DNA of 64,000 nt from Diphasiastrum complanatum (lineage: Eukaryota > Streptophyta > Lycopodiopsida > Lycopodiales > Lycopodiaceae): positions 5,212,249-5,276,248 of the forward strand of contig CM055103.1 of NCBI GenBank assembly GCA_029204225.1, read 5' to 3'. The notes under the pieces were generated by a model. It had not been told where the DNA came from and did not search any database. It worked only from the letters and a program-made list of their open reading frames with translations. Both the position numbers and the translations under genes were made by a program. Shown in pieces: positions 19,181 to 30,690 of the stretch (positions within the stretch are counted from its first letter, which is position 1; every line of letters begins with the position of its first letter).

Positions 19181-21060
19181 TTGAGTTTAAGCTGAGATTT
19201 TCAATAGCATCACTCATCCTTTACATCCTTAATTTTTCAATGAACTTTTTGGTGGTTACATCACTAATTTTTCAATGAACTTTTTGGTGGGTAATCCTGA
19301 CATAAAAATGGCTGGGTGTGAGGGCCTCCCCATCTTTTATGGAAGGATTCCCAACTACTACCATTTTCATGGGAGGATGGTCTGTGAAAACATCCCTAGA
19401 AAGTCCATTACCCAATACATTAATGCGAGTGTAGAGGCATCATTGATCACGTGGCCTTATTCTAGGCCATTCTCTCTTTGGGACACAATCCAATTTGCAA
19501 AATACATTATTCCTAAGATAATTAAAGCATAGAGGGTGACCAATCATGACTATAGATACAATCCTTCAACCTTGGATGCATATTAATTGTTTTACTTCTG
19601 ATGCATATTAATTTGTTGGGATGATATGCAAGCAAGGAAATGCAGAAGTGACGAAGCAGATTCAAGAAAGGCAGACAACATACGAAGAATCGTTATGCAT
19701 GTACAAAACATACTATTATATTATATAAGAAGAACGATCAGAAGTTTGATGCGGTCCTCATGGGCTGCAAATTATTCCTGTAGACAAAACCTATAGGTCG
19801 ATACACACTGAGCAGGGCGAGCTCGGCATCAGCCAACAAGAAATGCACAATCAGTATTGCCACCTTCAGTCAGCTTCTAAAATGAACTCTCACGTTGGAC
19901 ATATTGATTACCCAAACACCAACATATTTCGCAGTATATATTGCATCTAATAATTGCGCACAACATAGATGACGGATGTATTATCACAGCGGGATAGTAA
20001 GAACAGCGCCAAGAGACAGACAAGTCGAGAGAGGTAGCTATATAGGTGTACTAATATCAGCATATGACACAATCAGGCCTTCAAAATTTTAGATATCGTA
20101 AGATGCACAATGATGGATAAGGTCGCCGAAATATAAATCAGACAAACGAGAATTATATGATGAATACTTAACGTTGTTATATGTATTAAGGAAATGTAGA
20201 GAGAGTACATACAAGGTTTCAGCGAAGGTATTGAGATGTATCCAAGCAGAGGACTGAGGGGATCAACAGCTACCAAAAAGCAAAATGTTACAGACACGGT
20301 AGCGGCACACACGAACAGACTACAAGAAGCAGAACTATCGTGGGGGCGACAGTTCGTGGAGGATAATTATAATATTTGCCATATTGATGATACTAAAGTT
20401 AGGAACATTGCGACGATTCCTCGACGAATGGCCGTCTGATTTTCTTGAGATCCCATATGGAGCTTTGAGACATTGGTATTTCCACCGATATTGGTTGCGA
20501 ATGTAGGTTCCAAGCTTATAAGCTCTGCAGGTTGAATAGGAGGCAAAGTAATCTGGGTCATCGATGATTGTTGAGACCGTTCTTGAGTACTAACCAATGG
20601 AGATCGCATGCCAACATTAGTTTCAATAGACCCGTGCATCTCAGGAGGCGCACTGCATGACTGAACCGAGACATCGATGATTATGTCTGCCATGATCTGC
20701 ATTCAATGAACAAATTGAACCAGCACCACTCAAAGTTTTCCCGAATAAAGTATAAAAGTAAATACATTTGGCTTACTATATATTCGAGTTTCGCGTTTTA
20801 GAAACCAGATTTATTACATATAAGTCCTGATCCATTGTCATTTAATAAGCGACTCACACGATCACAAGATAAGCGAGAACATACAATACAAAGCAGTTTC
20901 ATCTTGAAATCATAAGACTAGAGATCATCATTTGCATAATTAAGATACCTATTGCTCAGCTCAATAAGGCGAAGAGCATTCGGAGTGGGAAGGACGTTTG
21001 GAGATGAACTCAGCCCCTCCGACTCTTATTCGAATTCTGGATTTCTCAGCTGACAATGTA
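19181..21060. other. Unassigned region
   Basis: A short direct repeat (AATTTTTCAATGAACTTTTTGGTGG) occurs near 19,230 and 19,268. Small ORFs at 19275-19532 (+) and 20367-20702 (-, internal start MADIIIDVSVQSCSAPP) carry no motif I know. Base composition is more balanced than in the neighbouring transposon DNA. Confidence 0.3.
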
Positions 21061-22060
21061 TGACACAGATTCTCACAAAGAAGAGAGTGCCTTATCGTAA
21101 ATCCAAAGACACAAACATACGCGCCTTTTAGCGAGGGCTATCCTTTTTGTCTCAGTCCAGTGGAGCGCTCAGGTAGAACACGGAGGAGGGAACGTACGCA
21201 GATCGATGTCGCTTATTGGCACTTATTGACCCGGGAGGAGGAGGAACGCCCGCTCCCGTGCCTATGCACACGTGGATCCAGTGCCCGGGCCCTCAAAATT
21301 CTCTTGGTGAGACGTTATCGCGGTTCCCGGCACCTGGCCCCAGCGTCTCGCGGTTCGGGGCACCCTGCCCTGGCACCGGGCAGGGCGCAGGCTGGTGCCG
21401 CACGGGCAGGCAGGGGGCGAGTGTAAGCCCAGGGTGGCGCCGGGCAGGTAGGCTGGGGCGTCGGACAGGCCCAGGTGGCGCCGGGCAGATGAGGCGCCAG
21501 GTGGGCAGGTGGACGCTGGGCAGCCGGAGCCCAAAATTTTCTCGAGCACCGAGCGTGACTAGCGTGCCCCCGAGCACGCACACATGGTATCAATGAACAA
21601 TTTCTGTAATATATACAGAAGTTGCTCAGTCCATAGGAAACTTATGGAACAAAGCTGAGCTTTGCAGGAAGGTGTGTAGGTGCCTGGCAGGGGGGCAGAT
21701 GGTGGGGACAGGGTGGGGACACGCGGCTGTGATGCATTGGGGCGGGCGTCATTGTATGCATCCCCATAAGAGACGAGGGTACACAGATTGTCAATCAAAG
21801 AGAAAAGAAGGCCTTGATCGCCTAGAATCCAAACATGATCCACCCAACGTAGAGGTAGAAGGAACGTGCACAGATTTTCATTCACAGATCAAAGTAGTCC
21901 CTTTGTTGCCCAGGATGCATAAAGTGACACGGTAGACGTTGAGGTAAGGCGTACAAATCCTCATTTACAGAGAAAAGAGTGTCGCGTTGTCGCCCACAAT
22001 CCAAAGATTCATACAACAGTCATTTTATAAAGAGAAGACTATCCTTGGCTAGGTGATGGA
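21061..22060. repeat. Degenerate repeat units interrupted by a GC-rich island
   Basis: Units of roughly 85 bp share the order CACAGATT, a CA(AT)AGAGAAAAGA-like purine block, CGCC(T/C)A(G/C)AATCCAAA and a CATAC-like end. One is near 21,070 and three are between 21,780 and 22,050. Between them lies the GC-rich block 21,224-21,585. The units are diverged; I see no coding function. Confidence 0.5.
21224..21585. other. GC-rich island
   Basis: Strongly GC-rich sequence with repeated words GGCGCCGGGCAG, GGGCAGGT and GCCCGGG, in sharp contrast to the AT-rich surroundings. It produces overlapping long open frames on both strands, as expected from composition alone. Directly after it, TGGTATCA (21,584) resembles the start of an initiator-Met primer binding site. 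A GC-rich LTR end is possible but unproven. Confidence 0.5.
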
Positions 22061-23100
22061 GGGGAGATGGAACTCTACATCTTAGAAGCGCCAGCATCCC
22101 AGAATTCTTAGTCGGATCTTAGTCGGCCGGTCTGTGTGCTCAGTACATGACATTTCTATGAACTTGATGCTTTGAACTCCTTCCTTCTGTCACTGTCTAT
22201 TGCCCGATCACAAGAAAAATGAAACCATTCTTCATGTGGGGAAATCCCAAAATTTCCTATTTCAACAACGATTTTCCCATTTATATATGGGGGTTTTGGA
22301 GTGTCCAAGTAGAGAAATGTTTTCCCTACTTGCAATGGATCTCCAAGGTTTTCAAACTATGAAATTGAAATTTTCAAACTAGGAAATTGGTTCAACCTAT
22401 GTAGGAAAACTTGTAATGTTATCTAGGTAAATCTAAATGATAAATAAATGTATATGTAATTCACATTTTTCCTATTTTGCAAAAATTATGATTATGATAT
22501 AGGTATTCACACAATTTATGAACACCTAAGAAAACTTGCATTGTCATGTAGGTAATCCCAAATTATGAAATATATGCATTTGCAATTCACATTTTTCTTA
22601 TGTATATCAATTTATAAATACTTTATTTTATCTAAAAACACACTAAAACATCAATAAAATATAAAAACACAAATAATTAGAAGCACTAATAAAATGTAAA
22701 AAGGAAATCTAAATACATTAAATCTTTAAATAGAACCCTTAAATGTAAAATTTAAGCCCACAAAATGTCAAAATTGAAAACATTAGAAGTCCTAAGAAAA
22801 TGCAAGCTCATCAAATTAAAAGCCCAAAAAATAAAACATTAAAAGCCCTGAAAAATTCTAGGGATTAAAATATTAAAAGCCCAAAAAATGAGACTGATTG
22901 AAGACATTGAAAGTCCTAAAAAATGCTAGGAATAATAATATTAAAAGCCTAAAAAAATAAAAATTCATGTATCAAAAAGATGAAAAGCATAAAAAATGTA
23001 AAAATTCAAGACATTTGAAAGCCCTAAAATATCCACGGGTCCTAAAGACTAAAACCACTGAAACTAGTGAATAAAAACCTTCATTTGCTTGTTTTTTGTA
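22061..23100. other. AT-rich non-coding DNA
   Basis: From about 22,690 to 23,060 short words such as AAAAGCCC and CATTAAAAGCCC recur at irregular spacing, suggesting an old degenerate satellite. No gene seen. Confidence 0.4.
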
Positions 23101-23439
23101 TGTGCATGTGTGTGTCTGTGTGGTGGTGGTGGTGGTGATTTCACAAGCTGGTGAATCCGTCCGTCACCCAAGGCTCAGTCATAAGTGTATGATTGTTGTC
23201 TTGAGCATTTCCCATCATTCACCCTCTCTTCTATACCCAAAACAATTGGGTCACATGGGAGCATGTAACTATCTGTCCATGGTTTGACCATACTTAATGC
23301 CCATCAAATGCGATCAAGCAATTTGGCATCTGATGATGGCTCTCAGGATATATATACAAATGATGGCCTTCAGGATTAAACAAATGATAGATCACTCAAG
23401 ATATGAAAACAAATGATGGCCCTTGTTAAGGCATCAAAG

Positions 23440-24095
23440 ACACATTGTACCCAGAAGCATCAGCAATCCATATTGTGGTTCATATTGAAGCTCGACAAAA
23501 AATAGCAACACATCGAAGGCGTGTTGTACAAGGAGGCATCAACAATCCATACTATGGTTTATACCGAAGCTCGACATACGGCGACAACACACCAGAGATG
23601 TGTTGTACCCAAGCATCAACAATCCATACTGTGGTTCATATTTAAGCTCGACAAAAAGTAGCGAGACGTCGAAGATGTGTTGTACAAGGAGGCATCAACA
23701 TTCCATACTATGGTTTATACCGAAGCTCGACATAAAGCAACAACACGCCAAAGATGTAAGAAACATGTGTAATCTATAATGTGGTCTACATTGAAGCTCA
23801 ACATAAAGTAGCAACACATCAAAGATGTGTTTCTCCAAGAAGTTGTACCAAGAAGCATTAGCGATCCATATTGTTTTTCATATTGAAGCTTGACAAAAAG
23901 TAGCGACACATTGAAGACATGTTGTACAATGAAACATCAACGATCCATATTGTGGTTTATACTTAAGCTCGACATAAAACAACCACATGCCAAGGATGCA
24001 AGAAACTTCTACAATCTATAATGTGGTATATATTTAAGATGGACATAAAGGATGCATTGTACCAAGACGCATCAACAATTTATGTTGTGGTTACT
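23440..24095. repeat. Minisatellite with alternating unit types (about nine units of 65-100 bp)
   Basis: Units begin AATCCATA at about 23465, 23544, 23621, 23700, 23771, 23872, 23942, 24013 and 24078. Type A has TGTGGTTCATATTGAAGCTCG followed by ACAAAAAGTAGC. Type B has TATGGTTTATACCGAAGCTCG followed by ACATAAAGCAAC. A third variant has ATAATGTGG. The order is roughly A-B-A-B-C-A-B-C. Non-coding. Confidence 0.85.
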
Positions 24096-24169
24096 GGGAT
24101 GATTTAATTTAAGAGTACACACCACTCAAGAGTAAATGAAATTAGGTGAATCTTGAGCACCGGACAATC

Positions 24170-24540
24170 GTAGCTCAATTTTCTTGCTTTCTTCCACTTC
24201 CTTGTCTCATCAGATTACTCATCTTGATCAATCGTATGACCATCCATATGATTATTCTGAGCATGTTCCCAAGTGGATTAAGGTTTTTCATGCTTTGAAT
24301 CAAGTATTGGGATGAATTCAATTGTTCCTTCCTTCTCATGTTCCACCACATGTGGTGTGTGCTTGTCATCAATAATCACATCCCGACTAATGATCCTATT
24401 CATGCTTGTAAGATCATATAGTCTATAAGCTTTCTATTCCTCACTGTATCCCAAGAAGATACACTTTCTTGAGTTTTCATCTAAACTTTGACTATCATCC
24501 TTGGGGACATGTACATAGGTTGTACAACCAAACACATAGC
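24170..24540 (-). pseudogene. Copia integrase C-terminal fragment
   Basis: The minus strand reads a KCIFLGYSEE-like block, then AYRLYDLTSMNRIISRDVII and DDKHTPHVVEHEKEGTI. This is the conserved GYS...KAYRLYD segment after the Copia integrase core. Frameshifts and stops are present, and no RT follows. Confidence 0.75.
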
Positions 24541-24655
24541 TTGCTCTAGCTCTCCTCCAATTGTTGTTCACGTGGATCATACTCTAGTTGCTCTAGCTTG
24601 CTCTGACTCTCCTCCAATTGGTGTTCACATGGAGCCATACTCCACTTTAGTTCCT
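24540..24655. repeat. Tandem duplication, 57-bp unit
   Basis: GCTTGCTCTAGCTCTCCTCC at 24,540 recurs at about 24,597 (GCTTGCTCTGACTCTCCTCC), each continuing to a GTTCAC-TGGA-CATACTC end. Confidence 0.85.
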
Positions 24656-24779
24656 CTGCCAAGGATCGAATCAAAATAGTTAAGCAATTGGTATGGATGT
24701 ATGTTGTACTATGAATGCTTGGGTGCCACAATCTAGTTATCCCTGTGGTAGCTTTTGTGCCACCTCTAGTTCAAATGGT

Positions 24780-26090
24780 TTGATTAGACTTTCACCACCA
24801 TACCTGAGTCTATATTACTCAAATTTGATGCCTAATGTGTGATTTTGGTGATTTCTCAATTTTTAGAAAAAAGAGTAATGATACTTCTACTTGGATTCCC
24901 AACATGTGATTTTAATCTTTATGGCTCCACATAATGGATCGAGTGATCAAACTTGATCAATCCCAAACTTGGTATATTAAGATTGCTTTAGTTTGATCCC
25001 TTGCAGATAATAGATACTAAAAAATGATGTGTTCAAATCAACATAGCTCAATTTTGGCCATTATCATTAGAGATTGTTCCTAAAGAGATCAAATTAGTGC
25101 AATGTTGAGCTTACACAATCGAGAAAGTACAAATTTGATGCCTTTCGCTCAAGATAGCCAAAACTCGATGCCTAGCATGTGATTTCAGTCCTAATCACTC
25201 GACATAGTTGATAGATTGTTCAAACTTAATCAGTCTCAAATTTAAAACAGTTAGGTTTCTTGAGTTTCATCTGGGCTCATTGATGTAATTGGGCCCTACA
25301 CCCAAATGACTCAAATTTCATATTTATCACTCGAGATAGCTCAAACTTGATGTCTACCACTTGAGATAGCTCTATTTTGATGTCTATGACTTGAGATAGC
25401 TCAATTTTGGATAAAAATTGAATTCTTGAACATTTAAAGGCATTTAGCTAACTCAAAGTTCATGATTATGATTCAAAATAGCTCAAATTAGATGCCTAAG
25501 ATGTGATTTTGGTATTTATGGCTCAATAAATCAAATTGGAGGCCCAATATGTGATTTTGGTCTTTATGGCTCCACATAAGGCATTGTGTGATCAAACTTG
25601 ATCAATCCCAATGTAGTGGCCCATCTCTACTCTACAAATTTTTGAGGTCCCAATTGAGTGGCTGAATGCAAATGAGTAAACTTGAACCCTTGGCCTATTC
25701 CCTTTCAATCCAAGAGACTCGCCAACTCACCTAGAGAGAGATATGGTCAATTATATGGAGAGCAATAGAGAGATGAAGGGAGATATATAGAGAGATCTTA
25801 AAAAAATTGACATATACTACAAGTTAGTCTCTAACTACTGAACATGGCTCATCAAGTGATCGAACTTAATCGATCTCAATTTTCAAGAATTTAGATTGCT
25901 TGAGTTCTATCTCTCATTGATGGAATAGGTTCCTATCACTTGAGATAGCTCATATGGACATCTGCTAAAAATAGGCCAATTACCTCTTCAGATTCTATTT
26001 AAACATCTACCAACCAATACTCTAATTCAAACTATGACAATGAATGATGGGTCAATTGAGACCACTCAATTTTGGTCCCTATTGCTCAAG
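24780..26090 (-). repeat. Dispersed repeat, inverted relative to 2,230-2,875
   Basis: Many copies of ACTTGAGATAGCTCAAA, TTTGATGCCTA and GTGTGATTTTGGT are spread over 1.3 kb. They are the reverse complement of the motif family near the left end. Two or more nested or tandem copies seem to be present. No coding potential. Confidence 0.6.
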
Positions 26091-26104
26091 AATGATGAAA
26101 GCAG

Positions 26105-26285
26105 AAAAAAACATGAATCAAAACATAAAATATTGTTAATATCCATAAAATTACGGTACCCTACTATATTTCACATGTGTGGATCTCAAAATAGATTATT
26201 CTACACATAGAATTGCAAGATATCACAAGTATAGTGCACCAATGGATAGTAGAACCCAGGAGAACCATGCATAAGCATGAATGAG

Positions 26286-26368
<83 letters not shown>

Positions 26369-26642
26369 TATTCTCTCTTCCCATGAGTTATATCCTTTTA
26401 TAACAGGTCCAAAACCTAAATTGCCACTTGGTTTCCCTCCATTATGAAAAACCCTACTATTTTTAGGACCAGATTCAATGTACTCTACATTCAAATTTGA
26501 ATCTACTCAAACTCGACTTCTACAATTCCCACACTTCCAAAAAGTGTTTATTCAAATACTTTTAGACTAATATAGCTTTGAAAAGTCAACCTCTAAGTCT
26601 ATTATGAAAATTGGCCTCAAATGTGTATTTGGCATTTTATCA
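26105..26642 (-). repeat. LTR fragment of the same Copia family with (GA)n
   Basis: Reverse complement matches the 12,401 LTR from roughly position 55 to 510 of its 654 bp. A (GA)n run at 26289-26361 again occupies the leader position just after the TATA region. Both LTR ends are missing. On the right it joins Copia RNase H of a different element. Confidence 0.85.
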
Positions 26643-26654
26643 ACCCATTTCATG

Positions 26655-27035
26655 AAATACTCAAAAGAAAAAATGCATTTCCTTGTCCTCTACTGAGTCT
26701 GAATATTTTCTAGCCACTTCTGTTGTAAAGGAGATTATCTAGCTCGAAAGATTACTACGTGATTTGAGATTTTAGTAGATTGGACCAATAATACTTCATT
26801 GCGACAATTAGATATGCATAGCTCTTTCTTTGAACCCACAAACTCACTCTAGAACTAAGCATATTGAAGTTCGATTTCACTTTCTTAGAGAGAAAGTTCA
26901 AAGTAAGGATGTCTAATTAACTTACTATCATACCAGTAGTATGTTGGCTGATACTCTAACAAAGCCATTGCCAAGAGAGAAATATGCTACCTTAATTAGT
27001 ATGTTAAATTTTCATTCAGGTGACTAGTAGTAAGG
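26655..27035 (+). pseudogene. Copia RNase H C-terminal fragment
   Basis: Reads SLSSTESEYFLATSVVKEI, later HIEVRFHFLREKVQ and MLADTLTKPLPREKY with several stops. These are the last conserved blocks of Copia pol. The polypurine-like GTTAAGTAGGAG precedes TGTTGGAGTTT at 27,047, where the 3' LTR should start. Its other end could not be fixed. Confidence 0.8.
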
Positions 27036-27046
27036 TTAAGTAGGAG

Positions 27047-28280
27047 TGTTGGAGTTTAATCTTACTCCTACTCACCTAAATTCATCTTGTGAGTACTCCT
27101 ATACAATGTAAATATCCATTCTCTACAATAGTCTACAATATTATACACACATTCAAACAGTCTTCAAAAAAAAAATGGATATTCATAGCAGAGCCATTGA
27201 CATCAAACTATCGACATTGTTGACACTATCAACCTCATTGACACTGTTGAAACTTTTGGCACTATCGACACTATCAAACTATCAAATGTCGAATGGTACC
27301 ACTCAAAATGGAGCTCTTCCTTTGTCGAATGTAAGACAAACTACATCACCATTCGAACATGTTACTATATAGTAACTGCCTAGTTTCACGTATGTGAACT
27401 GTACAGTTTACACTAAAGTGTTTTAGAATTATCTTGTAAACTCTACATCGTGCCTAACACACTAGTTAGCCATGATCTCTGTATCTTTGTATATATACAC
27501 CAAATTAGAATAAGCATATATCAATTGATCATAAACATAATGCATGACGTATGATTTAGAGTTTGACAACTCAATTGTATCAGATTATCTGATTTCTCAA
27601 AATTGGAGATCTTGAGAGAGTGAGAGTAATTCTAGAAGATTGAGATATTGTTTGAATCTATGACAAGCATAGTAGGATCAAAGCGATTAGCGCGCCAGTA
27701 CAATGCACCATTATTGGGCATAGGATTTATCCTTTTGTGATTTGATCATTATTATTACAAACAATAATATACAAATTCGCTGTTTTTTTATGTGCGTTAG
27801 TATTGTCGAATCCTCTCTAATTCATTTTTCTTTTCTTTTATGTGCATTACTGTTGTCAAATGCTTTCTCTCTTTCTATTTTTGATACTCGCTCCAACAAC
27901 TGTTCTGGAATATCTGATTCAGGAAGTGCATGACTATCACAAATGTCTAAATTATCTAAATTTGATAGTTCGATTTGATTCTTTATAGAAATTCATTATT
28001 TACCACTTCATTTTAGATTTATAGGTTTTTAATATGGCTCAAAAGTAGCTGATTTTAGCTATGAATCTTAGGCTTTAAGGTTTTATTTTAACCTTTAATC
28101 GATTTCATAATAGATTTATGGGTTTTTTATAAGGTTAGTTTGAAACGTTTTTACGAGCACTGTTAGAGACCATGCCTCATCATCAATGGGTTGTCTTAAG
28201 TACCCCTGATCGTCATCATCATCATAAGCATCAGAATTCTAGTACTTATCTTGGTAATTAATGACAGATTAATATTTATG
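27047..28280. other. Probable LTR start followed by unassigned AT-rich DNA
   Basis: TGTTGGAGTTTAATC at 27,047 is the likely 3' LTR start of the preceding fragment. An A10 run lies at about 27,166. Short CTATCGACATTG-type words recur at 27,200-27,290. No coding region recognised. Confidence 0.35.
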
Positions 28281-28299
28281 ATGCAAATCCCATGCTGTT

Positions 28300-29016
28300 T
28301 CAGAGCCCGAGAGATCTGATGCATCCTTGACAAGTCCATGACTGACAGCTATCCCCAGTCAAACGCTTTCCACCTGCAAAAAAGAACTGTGAAACATGAT
28401 CAGTTACTAGTGGATAATGAAAGTTGTAAAGAGGCAAAGTACAACCATATCCAGCCGGAACCATTTAAAAATGAATGAATCATTCAAGCGATAAAAAATA
28501 ATATGAAATTAAACCATTTTTTCCATAAGGTAAATATGCAATTGCACATCATGGTAAAAAGTAGTTACTGCCAGTGTGATAGTTTTCAAGAAACATAGTC
28601 ATATATCAAAGTGAAACACAAAAAATTAGTTCTAGTGTTAGAAACTATTCATAATTTGTGCTGCATAAAAATTCAAAAATCATTGGAGCTGAATCCAAAA
28701 AAGACATGACGTTAAGCACTCACAAAGAAAATCAAGTGTTTGGTAGTTGTCTTAAATAAGTTGAAGAATGAATCTTCTATTATTCCATGCTCACATCAAC
28801 CAATCAACACTATAAAACCCTCTGGATGATGCTCCCCTAAACAAGGGCAAGTGACATGCTTTTAACAAAAAGTTTGCATCACAAATATGATGAATGTCAT
28901 ACCTGAGGAAGAAATGTCTTGCCCAAAAGGAACATCAAGGAAAGACCCAAGTCCAAAAAAACCTTCAAGGGCACTCGTTGTGTTCACATATATGTTCTCA
29001 TCGAAGCTACCTATGA
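28300..29016 (-). pseudogene. Two minus-strand exon-like blocks, gene unknown
   Basis: Block 29016-28903 follows CTTCAG and ends TCAG|GTATGA. It encodes GSFDENIYVNTTSALEGFFG and LGSFLDVPFGQDISSS, which looks like conserved protein. A second block follows TTTTTTGCAG at 28,373 and, joined in phase, continues GGKRLTGDSCQSW to a stop at 28,302-28,300. An alternative frame of that block (AVSHGLVKDASDLSGSE) also looks protein-like, so a frameshift may exist. I do not recognise the family. The gene would point away from NEMF, but I found no further exons between 29.1 and 30.2 kb. Confidence 0.35.
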
Positions 29017-30240
29017 CTGAAGAGTTCCTTTGGTTGGCTCAAAAAATTTATCCCATGATTTTACTCCATCTTGCACACCTTAGCAGCAACACAAGAATCT
29101 TATAAAAGCAAAAACAATAATATTCGACCCGTGATTAAAATCAACACTAGTGCAATCGTAGTAACACATGAGGCTTAGAGAAACTAAAGCAATACTACTC
29201 GATCCTTGTTTTAAAGAATACTATTATGATCAGAGCAACAACACAAGAGTCCTTCAATAATGAAAAAACTAAAGCAAACCGTGAGAGAGGTTGAAACAAA
29301 ACCCAACCTCCATAAGGTTAAGCTTTGTTTATTATTTCATAAATCAAGGCTTTCTTCGTTGAACCATCTATGCTCTAATGAACTTTGTGAAGCTGCATTC
29401 AGCCCCCACAGGCACAGTGTTTTTTATGGAAGCACGAAGAAGTGATAATAGATTAAAACTTCAAATTGACACTCTCTAAAGCTTTGTGACTCCCTTAATG
29501 AGCTCTTGTGATTTTGAGCATGACCTGTTATGATTATGAGTAGGATCTAATCACTAAATAAAAAACAATCATGTATGTGCATGCAGTCAGTTTGGACAAG
29601 CCACCTTCACATGCAGAAGCATCTCCGTGGCAGTGCTAGCGCGCAACACAAAGAGAAAGAAACTTCAAATTGGCACTCTTTGAAATTTTGAGATTCTTGT
29701 GCAAGGAACCCGAAGAGCTCTAAAATGAAAAAGATAATGTTGTCCAAAAAATAAAAAATAAACACGTGGCAAAACCGCAATAATCATTAAGTTAAAACAA
29801 ATATTTTTTTAAAAATTTACAAAATGAAAAAAGAAAAAAAGGAAAAAGAAAAAAGAAAGATCTCAAGCAAGTTAAAAGCAAACCTGAATACAATACGACA
29901 GGGCCAAAAAAGGTGATTGATATATCACAAGAAAATCTCTTTTAAGCAAGACAATTCACGTCTAATTTTTTTTGAAAATAATTAGAGAATAAAAAAAAAT
30001 ATTTATATGCTCAATCTCACCTAGAAGTGACATCTCAATTTTAACAAATCGTCAAAATAACTTATTGCTACCGAGTAGCTAAAAACAAAAATAGTATTTA
30101 AAAAAATTGTTAGATATAGCTTACATTGAGAGTCCAAAGTGGCAAAGCTAAAAAGTGAAACTAAAAAAAGACACACATTAATTATTTAAGAGCATGTCTT
30201 TGACATTATGGCCAAGGATGTGAATGGTCGTAGCATTATG

Positions 30241-30539
30241 GTTAGGTGTTTCAACTGAAGGGTAGGGCAAAGATTGAAGGGCTACAAATAGCTAGTGATA
30301 ACGAAGAAGAAAACATTTGAGTGGGAGCGCTAGGGTTAGGGCACCCTGGCCAAGAGTTTAGGGCAAATATTGAAGAACTACAAAGAGCTGGTGGTAACGA
30401 AGAAGAAAAACATTTGAATGGGAGCATTAGGGTTAGGGCACCCTCGAAGGGCTTAGGGCAAAGATTGGAGGAGTATATATATAGAGCTGGTATTAAGTAA
30501 GTATGAAAAAAAATTGAACGTGAATAGAGAGGGAGAAAA

Positions 30540-30578
<39 letters not shown>

Positions 30579-30585
30579 CAGAGAG
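30241..30585 (+). promoter_or_regulatory. NEMF promoter and 5' leader, built on a 95-bp tandem repeat
   Basis: Two and a half direct repeats start GGGCAAAGATTGAAG-like at 30265, 30361 and 30456 (spacing 96 and 95 bp). Copies 1 and 2 each carry a telomere-like TAGGGTTAGGG (30331 and 30428). The third, partial copy carries TATATATATA (30474-30483) where the others read ACTACAAA, so the likely core promoter arose inside the repeat. A start site near 30,505-30,515 would give a leader with a 4-codon uORF (ATG at 30,503) and a (GA)n tract at 30542-30576, just before the start codon. Promoter function is inferred from position and motifs. Confidence 0.6.
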
Positions 30586-30690
30586 ATGGTGAAGCTGCGC
30601 ATGAACACAGCCGATGTGGCAGCAGAGGTATGCTGTCTACGACGGCTGATCGGCATGCGTTGTGCAAATGTTTACGATCTATCTCCAAAG
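30586..30690 (+). CDS. NEMF: NEMF exon 1 (residues 1-35)
   Basis: Encodes [15 protein letters not shown]... to NVYDLSPK, then AAAG|GTACAA, phase 0. The ATG follows a (GA)n leader. An upstream in-frame TTG at 30,514 is not needed, because the NEMF family begins exactly at MVK. Confidence 0.95.

Noticed and set aside
21216-21596. Five overlapping long ORFs on both strands in the GC-rich block
   Set aside because: High GC removes stop codons; the translations are low-complexity Pro/Gly/Arg/Cys with no domain, and all frames look alike.
23440-24095. CRISPR-like array of repeated units
   Set aside because: Units are contiguous and diverged, with no unique spacers, in a plant nuclear context; it is a minisatellite.
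30514-30585. Upstream in-frame start for NEMF at TTG 30,514
   Set aside because: It would translate the (GA)n leader; the family begins exactly at the ATG at 30,586.
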